Below are positions 53,201 through 61,674 of a stretch of 64,000 bases of DNA, piece by piece. The translations under genes and the position numbers were made by a program. The notes beneath the pieces are model-generated. The model was not told the DNA's origin. It was given only the letters and a program-made list of their open reading frames with translations, and did no database searches. Positions within the stretch are counted from its first letter, which is position 1, and the number at the start of each line of letters is the position of its first letter. The stretch lies in contig JBKJPX010000042.1 in the NCBI GenBank assembly GCA_046594215.1, positions 4,795 to 68,794 of the forward strand. The letters are read 5' to 3'. The DNA is from Panacagrimonas sp046594215 (lineage in GTDB: Bacteria; Pseudomonadota; Gammaproteobacteria; Nevskiales; Nevskiaceae).

Positions 53201-54472
53201 GGCTTCGGAATAACGTCCCTGAGCCAGGACGGTGTCGGCCAGCGAAAGCCGAACGCTCGGCTCCTTGCCTGCGATCACGGGCGAATCGGTCATGGCGGAC
53301 CGCAGCCGACGCTCGGCCTCGGGCAAACGACCGGCACTGCGATCGGTCTCGGCCAGGCGAACCTGTTCCCAGAAGCGCGCGGTACCCAGCGCCTCGCTCC
53401 ACTGCCGGGCGCGACCGGGCGACAGGCGCGAAGCCTGCTGCAGGAATTCGCGCGACTCGGCAAAGCGATCCTGTCGCAGCCGGACGATGCCCAGACCCGC
53501 GAGCGCCTCGGCGTCACGTGGATTCTTGCGACGCATCGAAGAGAAGGCGTTCTCCGCCTCGTCGATCTTGCCCGCGTTGAACAAGGCCCAGGCGTTCTTC
53601 AGCGCGCGACCGCGCGCATCGATGCGCGGACCCCCGCCCTGGGCCGCACCGGAGACACCGTGGCCACCGCCACCGGTGCGTGCGGACGCCAGCTTGCTGC
53701 TCACCTGCGTGTCGTCGCCGTAACGACGGATGTATGCCTCGAAATAGCGCTCGTCGCGGGGCTTGCCGCCCATCCAGAGCAGGGCCTGACGCCATACAGG
53801 CTGCACCGGTTGGCGGGCCCCGTCCGAGTCGGCCAGTTCCATCAACTGATCCAAGCCCTGGCGCCGTGTTTCTTCGCGGTAGGTCAGGTGCTGCGCCAGT
53901 GCGAGACGGTAGTCCGCGTTGCCCGGATTCGCCTTGACCAGCTGTTCGAGACCGGCGCGGGCTTCCGCCCAGCCACCTTCGGCGCCCGCGAGCGTCTGCC
54001 AGTACTCGAGCGCCACCGCCCCTTCGGGAGGCTTGCCCCTCAAAACGCGCTGGTACTCCTTGATTGAATCATCGTACCGCTGCGTGCGCGCCAGCTCGCG
54101 TGCGCGCTCGAGTTCGCCACCACCGGCGCCGGCCGCCCCCGCAGTCGCCGCACCCGAGGCCAGCGCCGTCTCGAGACGTCGCAGATCGGGATGACCGGGC
54201 TGCAACTGCCGCAATCCCTGGATGTACTGCTTGGCCATTTCCGGCCGCCCGCTGCGGATTTCTGCTGCGGCCAACCCGGACAGCGCCTCGGCACTGTTCG
54301 GATCAACTCGCAGCAGCTTGAGCCAGGATTCCCGCGCCAGGTCAAAGCGCCCCTTCTGCTCCCAATAGCGAGCCTGCGAAGCGATCTGCCCCGTGGCCGC
54401 GTCCGCCGCAAGGCCCGTAACCGAAGCGAGCGCAAGCGCCAGGCAAACGGTCGGTCCGAGTCTCAGCCGCAT
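50267..54472 (-). CDS. bcsC: Cellulose synthase outer-membrane export subunit BcsC
   Basis: A 1401-residue protein with a signal peptide (cleavage near ADA), about 18 TPR repeats through residue ~1000, a Pro-rich linker, and a C-terminal BCSC beta-barrel of roughly 330 residues (from SFRNRDGVMGLDQLDDFELPVEISLPG to YLRWSMSSDYG). TPRs span the periplasm and bind peptidoglycan and Bcs partners; the barrel exports the glucan. It follows bcsB by 30 bases. Confidence 0.93.
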   Translation of the reverse strand: MRLRLGPTVCLALALASVTGLAADAATGQIASQARYWEQKGRFDLARESWLKLLRVDPNSAEALSGLAAAEIRSGRPEMAKQYIQGLRQLQPGHPDLRRLETALASGAATAGAAGAGGGELERARELARTQRYDDSIKEYQRVLRGKPPEGAVALEYWQTLAGAEGGWAEARAGLEQLVKANPGNADYRLALAQHLTYREETRRQGLDQLMELADSDGARQPVQPVWRQALLWMGGKPRDERYFEAYIRRYGDDTQVSSKLASARTGGGGHGVSGAAQGGGPRIDARGRALKNAWALFNAGKIDEAENAFSSMRRKNPRDAEALAGLGIVRLRQDRFAESREFLQQASRLSPGRARQWSEALGTARFWEQVRLAETDRSAGRLPEAERRLRSAMTDSPVIAGKEPSVRLSLADTVLAQGRYSEAEAIYRDVLRREPGNADAARGLMASLSQSGRVADALVVYRGLTPAQQAKIGSIGSLQALALRRQAAQALALKDESGAERLLREALALDPQSTWPRLDLARLYLSQNRRADARGLIDGLPFSGPQKGEGAYIRALMASEEQNWYDGLMWLEQVPESERNAAMADVQQRLWVRYQTERAAVLARQGHREDALALLAGLEPYAARSPELLSAVSLAYTETGESGRGLYLLRQEVARSPDADPDLRLAYAGMLLKLQQYAEFDAVIDQLARGPRLNMQQEGALTEMRVAQRLRQADAVRQGGNIARAYDLLEPALRANPDDPRLVMALAGLYDQAKEPERAASLYRYALKLDARNLDAYQGVVQSSLALGQDDEADRWLAQAFRIAPDSSKLHALAGRVARSRGEDGRALEHFRRALELGPDAGGGGRGALRLQMLDTYLRPVSLPSATARKPLPLHRASHGDYSISAASRPSASGAPQGKASLRKVAYSPQLAYTAQQGRPQYMELAQADLQVTGSSRDDLPPIPPPGYKLPRFEPPVDWTTLKMDVPRPFSPPSTDPESMHLRVDPVLRSRDYAKDEPPIPMSETDQILTEIAQIQARRAPWAGGGVSFRNRDGVMGLDQLDDFELPVEISLPGSDAGRMNIRLVPVFLDAGSVKGPQLPIFGTLAFADTTGLSFDQNDAGIAIGASYQIGNLTADIGSTPIGFEVGTVVGGVRWNPTFGKWIIDAEASRRPVTDSLLSYAGTRDPVTGRDFGGVTANGGSLQLTYDMGNVGLYATGDFHFYEGENVEDNTEAGLGGGAYLHVYKDSIQRVTVGLNITSFFYDENLRHFSFGHGGYFSPQRYVSFSIPVEWVGGQNRYSWKFYGSIGIQNFREDGAALYPEDNSLQAAIEAFAAANPDPVIATGYESNSNTGTGMSFGGQIEYLVAPHLVLGARAGFDDARDYDETRVMAYLRWSMSSDYGVQVPPKPIVPFSDYGKKFP

Positions 54473-54502
54473 GAGGTCTATCCTTTTCCGAGCCGGTGCC
54501 TA

Positions 54503-56788
54503 CTAACGTCCGTCGCGCCGCGATTGCGCCAGGTTCCGCATCAGTCGATACAGGACCAGCGCCAGCAGCGCGGACAGCAGGATGGCGATGATCGACAGGA
54601 TCAGCGGCTGTTTGGCGAACCACCAGCGAATGCCCAACAGGAACGGAAGCTTGCCCACCGAATACTGCGGGGCGAGGTCGTAGTGCGAGACCTTCTTGAT
54701 ATTGAGCAAGGTCAGGTCGCCGCCGATAAAGTGGCGACGTTCCGGATCATCCAGGACGTCGGACAGATCCAGCAGTCGGGCGTCGTCGAGCGCGGCGAAC
54801 GCGACCACCGTGCGCTTATGCGACAGCGGCGATTCAAAACTCATAAGGCTGCCGAGCCCCTTGCCGGCCTCGAGGATCATGCGGGTCGCATGCGCACGCG
54901 CGCCCTCCAGATCACGTCCTTCGAAACGCGCACGCAGACGCTCCACGGCGCCTACGACCTGCAACTGCAGGCCTCCGTCCTTGTTCGTGACGGGCAACTG
55001 GTCGGCCCACTCGGTCAGCAACGGCTGGCTGGCCGGCGTACCGAACACCAGCAGGTCAGCGTCGGAACCCGTGGCCTTCACCGTGCTGGCATCACTGACG
55101 CGCAACCGCGTCGCCGGGAAGCCGGTGGCGTCGCCGATATGACCCATCACGTTGAGGAACGTCCCCACTTCAGCCGCGCTCGGTTTGGTCGGCAGCACGG
55201 CGACGGTCTGGGCGAGGTCCGCGTACTTGCTGAACGGAAACGCGCCGTCGGTGAACAGCTTGAGATCAGGCAGATAGGTGTAGTGCGGCAGCGAGGACAG
55301 GTCGACCGTCGAGTCCGCATCGATCGAACCGCGCAGGTTGTCCTCGGGAACGTCTTCGCACTCGCCCTTCTTGCGGATCTCGAAGTTGTACTGCCACTTG
55401 AGCTCGTTGTCGGATGCGAACTTGTACACCGGCACGTAGTACTTCTCGCGCTTGGTCACCTCCGGCAGGCCGGCCTTCTTCTTGGCCTCGTCGCTCAGCG
55501 GCGTGGGCGAGTCGAGCATCAGCAGCGGCACGGCGCGGGCGAACTGGTTGTTCACGTCGAAGTCGAGAGTGGACTTCTGGCCCAGTGTCGGCGTGTAGCG
55601 ATAGCCCACGTCGAGCTTGGCTCCCTTGCTTTTCCAGTAGAAGAGATCTGGCGCCAGGTCCCAGGGAACGCGGATCGCCGGCGGATACTGGCCACGCACC
55701 TGCAGCTGATCAGGCGCAACGCGCTCGCCGAGCTGCACCACGCGGTCGGTCGGCACCCAGCGCGGCGCATCGTAAGCCTTGCGCAGCGGCGGTTCGGCAA
55801 GGTCGCGGACGGTCGCGCTCGGGCCGGACAGCGCCTGCGCACCCAGCGTCAGCGCACGAGCGGCCGCGAGCAGGGTGGCTTGGTCGTCACCGGTCACGAC
55901 CAGCAGCTTGCCGCTGCGATCGGTCGGGTTGTCGGAAATGGCAACCTGCGCTCCGCTCGCCTTGGCCACCTCCACCGCGGTGCCGAGTCTTGGGCGCATC
56001 GCGATCATCACGGCGTTGCCCTTGGCGGGGAGGCGGCCGAGTTGCGTGGGGAACCTCGCCCCGCGGTACTCGGCAAGTCCGCCAAACCAGGAGGCGACGA
56101 CGCCCGCCGCCTGCAGTTCATCCTGCGTCGGCTCCGCAGGCAAGACAAACGGCAGGACGAGCTGACGCTTGTCGCGGGGGTCAAAGAAGGGCTCCGGCAG
56201 CAGCGCCAACTCGTTGGCCACGGCGATGTGCTGCAGTTCGAGTTCCAGCACGGATTCGTTGGCGATTACCGCCCACAGCGTGGAATGTGCGGGGTCTTCG
56301 CACTCCTTGGTGTAGTGCAGGACGGCGCGCAGGCCCAAGCGGCTGTAGCCCACCAAGGTGCGCGGGTCGATCTCGACGGTCTGCTCGCCGCCGTCAGCAG
56401 TACCGGCCTTGAGCTGCACATTGCCGACCACTTCGTTGTTGACCAGCACCGTCAGGTGCGACCACTCGAAGATCAGGGCCGGCGAGTGCGCGTAACGCAG
56501 CTTCAGCCGTGCCTTGGTCACGACCTCGTCGTTACGGATCGCGATCGGGAAGTCGATCTGATGCTCGATGCCACGAAGCCGCACAGGCTGTTCGGCACCA
56601 ATGTCCTTGAGCGAAATGTCGCGTGTCTCGTTTCCACTCGCAGTGGTGATAGCCGCGGCGGATGCGCTGGTGGCCTGGTCCTGTGCCCACGAGGTCGACG
56701 AGGCAGCCAATCCGACGACTGTCGCCAACAGCGCGGAAGCCGCACCGGTCAACGGCGCGCTGCGCCACCTGTTGCTCATCCCTTTCAT
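54503..56788 (-). CDS. bcsB: Cellulose synthase periplasmic subunit BcsB
   Basis: A 761-residue protein with a signal peptide (about 1-35), carbohydrate-binding-like domains (ISLKDIGAEQPVRLRGIEHQIDFPIAIRNDEVVTKARLKLRY) and flavodoxin-like domains. One C-terminal membrane anchor (LILSIIAILLSALLALVLY) docks on BcsA. BcsB guides the nascent glucan through the periplasm and is needed for synthase activity. It starts 11 bases after bcsA. Confidence 0.93.
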   Translation of the reverse strand: MKGMSNRWRSAPLTGAASALLATVVGLAASSTSWAQDQATSASAAAITTASGNETRDISLKDIGAEQPVRLRGIEHQIDFPIAIRNDEVVTKARLKLRYAHSPALIFEWSHLTVLVNNEVVGNVQLKAGTADGGEQTVEIDPRTLVGYSRLGLRAVLHYTKECEDPAHSTLWAVIANESVLELELQHIAVANELALLPEPFFDPRDKRQLVLPFVLPAEPTQDELQAAGVVASWFGGLAEYRGARFPTQLGRLPAKGNAVMIAMRPRLGTAVEVAKASGAQVAISDNPTDRSGKLLVVTGDDQATLLAAARALTLGAQALSGPSATVRDLAEPPLRKAYDAPRWVPTDRVVQLGERVAPDQLQVRGQYPPAIRVPWDLAPDLFYWKSKGAKLDVGYRYTPTLGQKSTLDFDVNNQFARAVPLLMLDSPTPLSDEAKKKAGLPEVTKREKYYVPVYKFASDNELKWQYNFEIRKKGECEDVPEDNLRGSIDADSTVDLSSLPHYTYLPDLKLFTDGAFPFSKYADLAQTVAVLPTKPSAAEVGTFLNVMGHIGDATGFPATRLRVSDASTVKATGSDADLLVFGTPASQPLLTEWADQLPVTNKDGGLQLQVVGAVERLRARFEGRDLEGARAHATRMILEAGKGLGSLMSFESPLSHKRTVVAFAALDDARLLDLSDVLDDPERRHFIGGDLTLLNIKKVSHYDLAPQYSVGKLPFLLGIRWWFAKQPLILSIIAILLSALLALVLYRLMRNLAQSRRDGR

Positions 56789-56799
56789 AATCTTGCCCG

Positions 56800-58968
56800 T
56801 CAGCTTTTGGATGGAGAAAAGACTTTCTTTGCGCTGGCAACGCCGAGCGAAAAGAGCTTGCCGAATGCCGATCCCACCTTGTCAGGCGGTCGCCGCTCGC
56901 CCCAGTGCAGCCACGCATCAGCGCGGCCGAAGATCGCGTAGATCAGCTGCCGTTCCTGCGGCAGGCTGAGTTTCGCAAACTTCATCGCCAGGATCTCGTT
57001 GGCCGATCGCGTGATGTCCGCGTCGGTCCAGACAAGCTGGTAATCCGGCATCAGAGCGACCTGGATCCGCGTACCGAGCGGAAGGCTCACCGCGCGGGGC
57101 AGGCGCACCATCGTGCCGCCCTCGGAAAGGTCCAGCGTACGAGCGTCGACCTCGGTCCCGTCCGGCAGCCTGACACGCGCCGGTAGTTCCGCCGTGATTC
57201 GGACTGCTCGTCGGACCTCGCGCTGTTCCCAGGCCACCGCGGTGCAGACCCCCAGGATCACGACGTTGTAGCTGGTCCAGATCAGGTTGAGCACAAGGCT
57301 GTCGGCGTCCTCGCCGAAGTCCGTGAACAAGCGCCAAAGGCCGAGGAAAAAGCCTCCGAGATTCAGCAGCAGCAGGATGATGTACGGCAGCGCGATCTTG
57401 CGATCGAAGAACCTCTGGTCGCGGTTGGTGCCCTTGGCCGTGACGTTGAACTTGCCGAGCTTGGGACTGATCAGCGCCAGGATGGTGGGCAGCACGATGT
57501 ACACGCACAGGATGGTCTCGTAGACCTCGGCCCAGAACGAGTAGCGGAAAGGTCCCTGCAACCTGGAGTGCGTCATCTGTGAATGGATCAGATGAGGCAG
57601 TGCGTAGGCCGCGAACACAAGTGCCGACGCGATGATGATCTGCGCGTCGAACAGAAGGAACGCCAGCGGCGCCGTCAGGAACACGATGCGTGGAAGGCCA
57701 AAGAAGAAGTACAGCATCGAGTTCAGGTAACACAGCCGCTGCGCAAGGTTCAGCCCCGGCCCCAGCAGCGGATTGTCGATGCGGAAGATCTGCGACATCC
57801 CCCGGGCCCAGCGGATGCGCTGCCGGATGTGCCCGGCCAGCGACTCGGTAGCGCGGCCCGCCGCCTGCGGCAGGTTGATGTACGCCGTGTTCCATCCCTT
57901 GCGCTGCAGGCGCAGCGAGGTGTGAGCGTCCTCGGTGACCGTTTCCACCGCGACGCCACCGATCTGGTCGAGCGCTGATCGGCGCAGCACTGCGCAGGAG
58001 CCACAGAAGAACGTCGCGTTCCAGAGATCGTTGCCGTCCTGCAGGAGGCCGTAGAACAGCTCGCCCTCATTGGGAATCGACTTGAACGTACCGAGGTTGC
58101 GCTCGAATGGATCGGGCGAGAAGAAGTGATGCGGCGTCTGCAACATCGACAGCTGCCGGTCCTTCAGGAACCAGCCCATCGAAACCTGGAGGAAAGAACG
58201 CGTCGGCACGTGGTCGCAATCGAAGATCGCGACGTACTCGGACGAGGAATATCGCAACGCATGATTCACGTTGCCAGCCTTGGCGTGCTTGTTATCGGGA
58301 CGCTTGACGTAGATAGCGCCCAGCTCCTCGCACAACGCAGCCACGTCCTCGCGCTTTCCGTCGTCGAGCACCATGACGCGCATGCGGTCGCGGGGCCAGT
58401 CCATGTCCAGCGCGGCGATGATCGTCGGGCGGATGACCGCGAGCGGCTCGTTCAGTGACGGGATCATTACGTCGACGGTCGGCCACGTGGTGATGTCGCG
58501 CGGCATCGGCACCGGCGGCCGCTGCAGGGGCCACAGCGTCTGCAGGTAACCGAGCAGCAACACGGTGAAGGCGTAGAGCTCAGCGGCGATCAGCCCATAG
58601 GCGAATACGACGTCGACCCAGTTGTACTGGGGACCGCTGTAATCGAGCGACTCAGTCAGGCGCCAATAGATGTAACGAGCGCTCAGCAGCGTCGAAAACG
58701 CCATCAGACCGATCGATACCAAGCGCCCCTCGATCCGATTCAGAATCATCGCGGCGACGAGGCATAGGACGCCGAACAAGACCTGCCAACCCAGCGGCAG
58801 CGGCGCCGCGATGATCGCGTATCCCGCACAGACGGCGACGACCATGAGCAGGAACAAAATTACCCGGTTTCCCAAGCCGATCCGTCCGGCATAGGAGTCC
58901 GCCCTGGCGTCCCAGTTGCCGGCAGGCGCCACAGACCTTACGGACAGGTTCTGATCAGCCACAGGCAA
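56800..58968 (-). CDS. bcsA: Cellulose synthase catalytic subunit BcsA with PilZ domain
   Basis: A 722-residue GT2 enzyme with about eight membrane helices. Catalytic motifs are D202-D-G, D250-C-D252, FFCGS at 320-324, T345-E-D347 (general base D347) and Q383-RIRW387. The cytoplasmic PilZ domain near residues 580-690 holds R586-x3-R590 and D613-x-S615-x2-G618, the c-di-GMP-binding residues, so the enzyme should be switched on by c-di-GMP. It polymerises UDP-glucose into beta-1,4-glucan. The leader upstream is long and palindrome-rich. Confidence 0.95.
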   Translation of the reverse strand: MPVADQNLSVRSVAPAGNWDARADSYAGRIGLGNRVILFLLMVVAVCAGYAIIAAPLPLGWQVLFGVLCLVAAMILNRIEGRLVSIGLMAFSTLLSARYIYWRLTESLDYSGPQYNWVDVVFAYGLIAAELYAFTVLLLGYLQTLWPLQRPPVPMPRDITTWPTVDVMIPSLNEPLAVIRPTIIAALDMDWPRDRMRVMVLDDGKREDVAALCEELGAIYVKRPDNKHAKAGNVNHALRYSSSEYVAIFDCDHVPTRSFLQVSMGWFLKDRQLSMLQTPHHFFSPDPFERNLGTFKSIPNEGELFYGLLQDGNDLWNATFFCGSCAVLRRSALDQIGGVAVETVTEDAHTSLRLQRKGWNTAYINLPQAAGRATESLAGHIRQRIRWARGMSQIFRIDNPLLGPGLNLAQRLCYLNSMLYFFFGLPRIVFLTAPLAFLLFDAQIIIASALVFAAYALPHLIHSQMTHSRLQGPFRYSFWAEVYETILCVYIVLPTILALISPKLGKFNVTAKGTNRDQRFFDRKIALPYIILLLLNLGGFFLGLWRLFTDFGEDADSLVLNLIWTSYNVVILGVCTAVAWEQREVRRAVRITAELPARVRLPDGTEVDARTLDLSEGGTMVRLPRAVSLPLGTRIQVALMPDYQLVWTDADITRSANEILAMKFAKLSLPQERQLIYAIFGRADAWLHWGERRPPDKVGSAFGKLFSLGVASAKKVFSPSKS

Positions 58969-59050
58969 TCTCCGATGTCCTCAGCCGCCGCGGTTGGCGC
59001 GCGCTGCAGGCCGTGGGGATCACTCCCTCCATCGCGATGGCTCCACAGTC

Positions 59051-59067
59051 GTCGACCTCCGGTCGAC
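59051..59067. promoter_or_regulatory. Palindrome in the bcsA leader
   Basis: GTCGACC-TCC-GGTCGAC, a perfect 7-bp dyad 83 bases before the bcsA start. It would form a tight hairpin in the message or serve as an operator. Confidence 0.35.
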
Positions 59068-59197
59068 ACAACGCCTTCACGACAGGCAAAGCATTCCCCT
59101 TCGTCCGATTTCTGTACAGGTATCGGCGTGCCGACCCTGCTCTCGTTGTCCCGCTCAGCAGGTGCGGCCCGGCTACGCCCGCCGGACCTTTATGGCT

Positions 59198-59228
59198 CGA
59201 TACTAACGTATCGGCTGCCAAATTTGGC
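59198..59228. promoter_or_regulatory. Adjacent palindromes in the bcsA control region
   Basis: CGATAC-TAAC-GTATCG (59198-59213) is followed after 3 bases by the 12-bp perfect palindrome GCCAAATTTGGC (59217-59228). The AT-rich centres in GC-rich DNA favour protein binding sites. Confidence 0.4.
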
Positions 59229-59495
59229 GCAGGCCTCAAGTGCCAAAGCCTGCTGATTTTCAGGCGCGCCGACCCACGAATAGGCTGACGCGGCGCGAGC
59301 ACAGCATCGGTGCGCCATCGCACATAGCGGGGAGAGCGTCGGAACATTGGTCGCCGGGCGCAATTACCGTACCTGCGTTGTCATGCCGCTTACCGATGTG
59401 GAAACGTGGCGCCCATGGAACCACCCTCGCCGACCTTATGGGACGGTCAATATTCTCACGCACAGCGTTGCGCAGCGCGCAGGCGATTGAGCTAC

Positions 59496-59515
59496 CTTTC
59501 GAGCGGGATCGAAAG
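59496..59515. promoter_or_regulatory. Palindrome upstream of bcsA
   Basis: CTTTCGA-N6-TCGAAAG, a perfect 7-bp dyad, lies just left of an AT-rich tract (59525-59537) that may hold a promoter. Confidence 0.35.
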
Positions 59516-59875
59516 TTGCACGCTTTATTATTAATAGCCTGCGATATGCGAGCCGAGCAGCCGCGCGAGGAAACCCTTGCCGTCGTGGCTCTCCTTTGCC
59601 GGCCCGGGGAGCCCCTTCGACCGGGCTACCCAAGCTCAGGATCTAGTCGGCCGGATCGAGGCCGAAGGGCCCGACCAGACGATGCACATCATGTCTGCGC
59701 TACCTCTGACGTCGCTCCGGGAAAGATACCCGACGCGTTCATCGAGCGGCCGGCGGAAGAGCACCCAGCTTTATCGAGCGGCATCGGCTGCAATCGAAAG
59801 CAGATGCGGCCTCCGGACGTTGCCGGAGGGGTGCAATCCGCGGATCGTTTCGCAACCGCCGCACTTCGTCCCGAA

Positions 59876-60091
59876 TCAGCGCGGGTCGCCCTTCAACAGC
59901 CGTGCTCGAAGCTGCGCGGACCGCGCCGCGGGATCGATCCGGCGCGTCTGCGCGCCGCTCGAAGCGCCCGCGGACACCGACACAGCGAGCGCAGTAACGA
60001 ACTGGGGCCGGTCTGAAAAGCGCTGGTACTCGGCCGCATCAAGGCCGAAATGCTGGAAGAGACGGCTCACATCGGGACTCTGACCAGACAT
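59876..60091 (-). CDS. Small BcsR/BcsP-like protein (candidate)
   Basis: From an ATG at 60091 with GGAG seven bases upstream, 71 residues begin MSGQSPDVSRLFQHFGLDAA and continue EYQRFSD. The pattern LFxxFGLDxxxYxx resembles short BcsR/BcsP-type proteins encoded ahead of bcsQ-bcsA. The rest is Ala/Arg-rich. It is on the bcs strand but 900 bases before bcsA. The match is short, so this is a candidate only. Confidence 0.5.
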   Translation of the reverse strand: MSGQSPDVSRLFQHFGLDAAEYQRFSDRPQFVTALAVSVSAGASSGAQTRRIDPAARSAQLRARLLKGDPR

Positions 60092-60368
60092 GTAAATCTC
60101 CGTGGGTGAAAGGTCCGGAGGCGACACGAAGGACCCGAACCCTGACAAAGCACCGCCAAAGGCGTGCCAGTCAGAGGAGATCGGCTTGCCGAATTTTCAT
60201 GAACCTGATTTTTCTCCTCTTATAGGCGACTGAGCGACTTTCCCAGAACGCCCATCGACCTCTGCACGCGCAGCGGAAACGGAGAAACCCTCACACAAGC
60301 TGACAGTTCTGGTCAGCCTGCGTCGCCGATGCCATTGCGCGCGTGGCGAGAGCAAGACGCGCAGAGGG

Positions 60369-61484
60369 TCATGCCTTCAGGTGGGTCTCGATGAACTTCT
60401 TGGCTTTGTCGAGCCAGGACGAAGCTTCGGGACTGTGCCGATCATCACCGCCCAGAGCGTCCCCGAATTCGCGCAGAAGGTCCTTCTGCTTGCGGTTGAG
60501 GCTCACAGGTGTCTCGACCACCACCGTGCAGAGCAGGTCACCCACGCCGCCGCCCCGGACCGATTTCAACCCCATCCCCCGCAGCCGGAAAACCTTGCCG
60601 CTCTGGGTGCCCTCGGCGATCTTCAGCTGGGACTTGCCGCTGAGTGTGGGCACTTCCAGTTCGCCTCCGAGCGCCGCGGCGACGAAGCCGATCGGAACGG
60701 AGCAATGCAGGTCAGCGCCGTCGCGCTCGAAGAAGTCGTGCGGCTTGACCGTGATCTGAACATACAGGTCCCCGGCCGTGGAACCGCGGTCCCCGGGCTC
60801 GCCCTCCCCTGCCAGGCGGATGCGATCGCCGGTGTCGACGCCGGCCGGGATCTTCACCTCCAGCGTCTTTTCTCTGCGCAGCTTGCCTGCGCCGCGGCAG
60901 GACTTGCAGGGGTCCGAGATCTGGGTGCCCCGACCCCGACAGTGCGGGCAGCTCTGCTGGAGCACGAAGAAGCCCTGCTGCACGCGAACCTGCCCGCCAC
61001 CGGCGCAGGTCGGGCACTTCGGCGCCGGCTTGCCGTTGGCCGTGCCCTGGCCAGCGCATTCGATGCACGCTTCCAGCGTCGGAATACGGATTGACTCGGT
61101 GGTTCCCGTCGCCGCCTGCTCGAGGCTCAACTCCATCGAGTAGCGAAGGTCGGAGCCGCGCCGTGGACCGCCGCGGCCGCCGCCGAAGATGTCGGAAAAC
61201 ACATCGCCGAAGATGTCGGCGAACCCGGGCCCGCCACCACCGCCCAATCCGCCGCTGCGACTCAGCCCCTCATGCCCGTGCTTGTCGTAGATCGCGCGTT
61301 TCTGGTCGTCCGACAAGACTTCGTAGGCTTCGCTGCACTCCTTGAATTTTTCTTCCGCCGCGGTATCGCCTGGGTTGCGGTCGGGATGCAGCTTCATGGC
61401 GCAACGCCGATACGCACGCTTGAGTTCGTCGTCGCTGGCCTGACGCGGGACGCCGAGCACTTCGTAGTAGTCGCGCTTGCTCAC
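60369..61484 (-). CDS. dnaJ: Chaperone protein DnaJ
   Basis: A 371-residue type I J protein. The J domain has HPD in MKLHPDRNPGD, followed by a Gly/Phe-rich linker (GGLGGGGGPGFADIFGDVFSDIFGGG). Four zinc-binding CxxCxGxG motifs are present: CIECAGQG, CPTCAGGG, CPHCRGRG and CKSCRGAG. C-terminal substrate domains close the protein. It stimulates DnaK. The start is a GTG at 61484, with no Shine-Dalgarno; a 7-bp tandem repeat takes up the space where one would lie. Confidence 0.96.
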   Translation of the reverse strand: MSKRDYYEVLGVPRQASDDELKRAYRRCAMKLHPDRNPGDTAAEEKFKECSEAYEVLSDDQKRAIYDKHGHEGLSRSGGLGGGGGPGFADIFGDVFSDIFGGGRGGPRRGSDLRYSMELSLEQAATGTTESIRIPTLEACIECAGQGTANGKPAPKCPTCAGGGQVRVQQGFFVLQQSCPHCRGRGTQISDPCKSCRGAGKLRREKTLEVKIPAGVDTGDRIRLAGEGEPGDRGSTAGDLYVQITVKPHDFFERDGADLHCSVPIGFVAAALGGELEVPTLSGKSQLKIAEGTQSGKVFRLRGMGLKSVRGGGVGDLLCTVVVETPVSLNRKQKDLLREFGDALGGDDRHSPEASSWLDKAKKFIETHLKA

Positions 61485-61488
61485 GGCC

Positions 61489-61523
61489 GGGACTCGGGAC
61501 TCGGGATTCGGGACTCGGGGTTC
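61489..61523. repeat. Five tandem 7-bp repeats upstream of dnaJ
   Basis: GGGACTC, GGGACTC, GGGATTC, GGGACTC and GGGGTTC run without gaps, 4 bases upstream of the dnaJ start. Such GGGA(C/T)TC tracts are common between genes in Xanthomonadaceae and relatives. Confidence 0.8.
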
Positions 61524-61600
61524 GGGCCGGTCGCAGGCAATCGCATCGTTACATCCAAGTCTTTACTCCCAGCCATTTCGAATCCCCAATTCGACAAATG

Positions 61601-61627
61601 CCATCGGGGCGCCTCGCGCCCCGATGG
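61601..61627. terminator. Hairpin between dnaK and dnaJ
   Basis: A 12-bp perfect stem (CCATCGGGGCGC and complement, loop CTC) begins 47 bases past the dnaK stop. On the minus strand only CATTTG follows, so it is a weak terminator or a processing/attenuation hairpin. Confidence 0.5.
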
Positions 61628-61674
61628 TTTGAAGCCGTGCCGGTACTTCTCTCAGCTCCGCACCCCGAAACAGC

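Larger units (their letters stand above)
58969..59875. other. 907-bp bcsA leader/control region without a recognised gene
   Basis: Open frames on both strands here (for example plus 59240-60016) lack family features and are low in complexity. On the minus strand, no ParA-type Walker motif of bcsQ is seen, so bcsQ is absent or fully decayed. Four perfect palindromes stand out: 59051-59067, 59198-59213, 59217-59228 and 59496-59515. Confidence 0.55.

Noticed and set aside
54191..56941. 916-codon open frame on the plus strand opposite bcsB and bcsC
   Set aside because: It lies antisense to well-supported genes, is rich in Arg/Gln/His/Gly and shows no domain. High GC keeps the opposite frame open.
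59050..59250. Possible c-di-GMP (GEMM) riboswitch before bcsA
   Set aside because: A GTAGCCGGG-like end and several hairpins occur, but the conserved GEMM core and tetraloop receptor were not found. A covariance-model search would decide.
59240..60016. 258-residue plus-strand frame in the bcs control region
   Set aside because: Low complexity, no domain, and it overlaps the better-supported small gene on the other strand.
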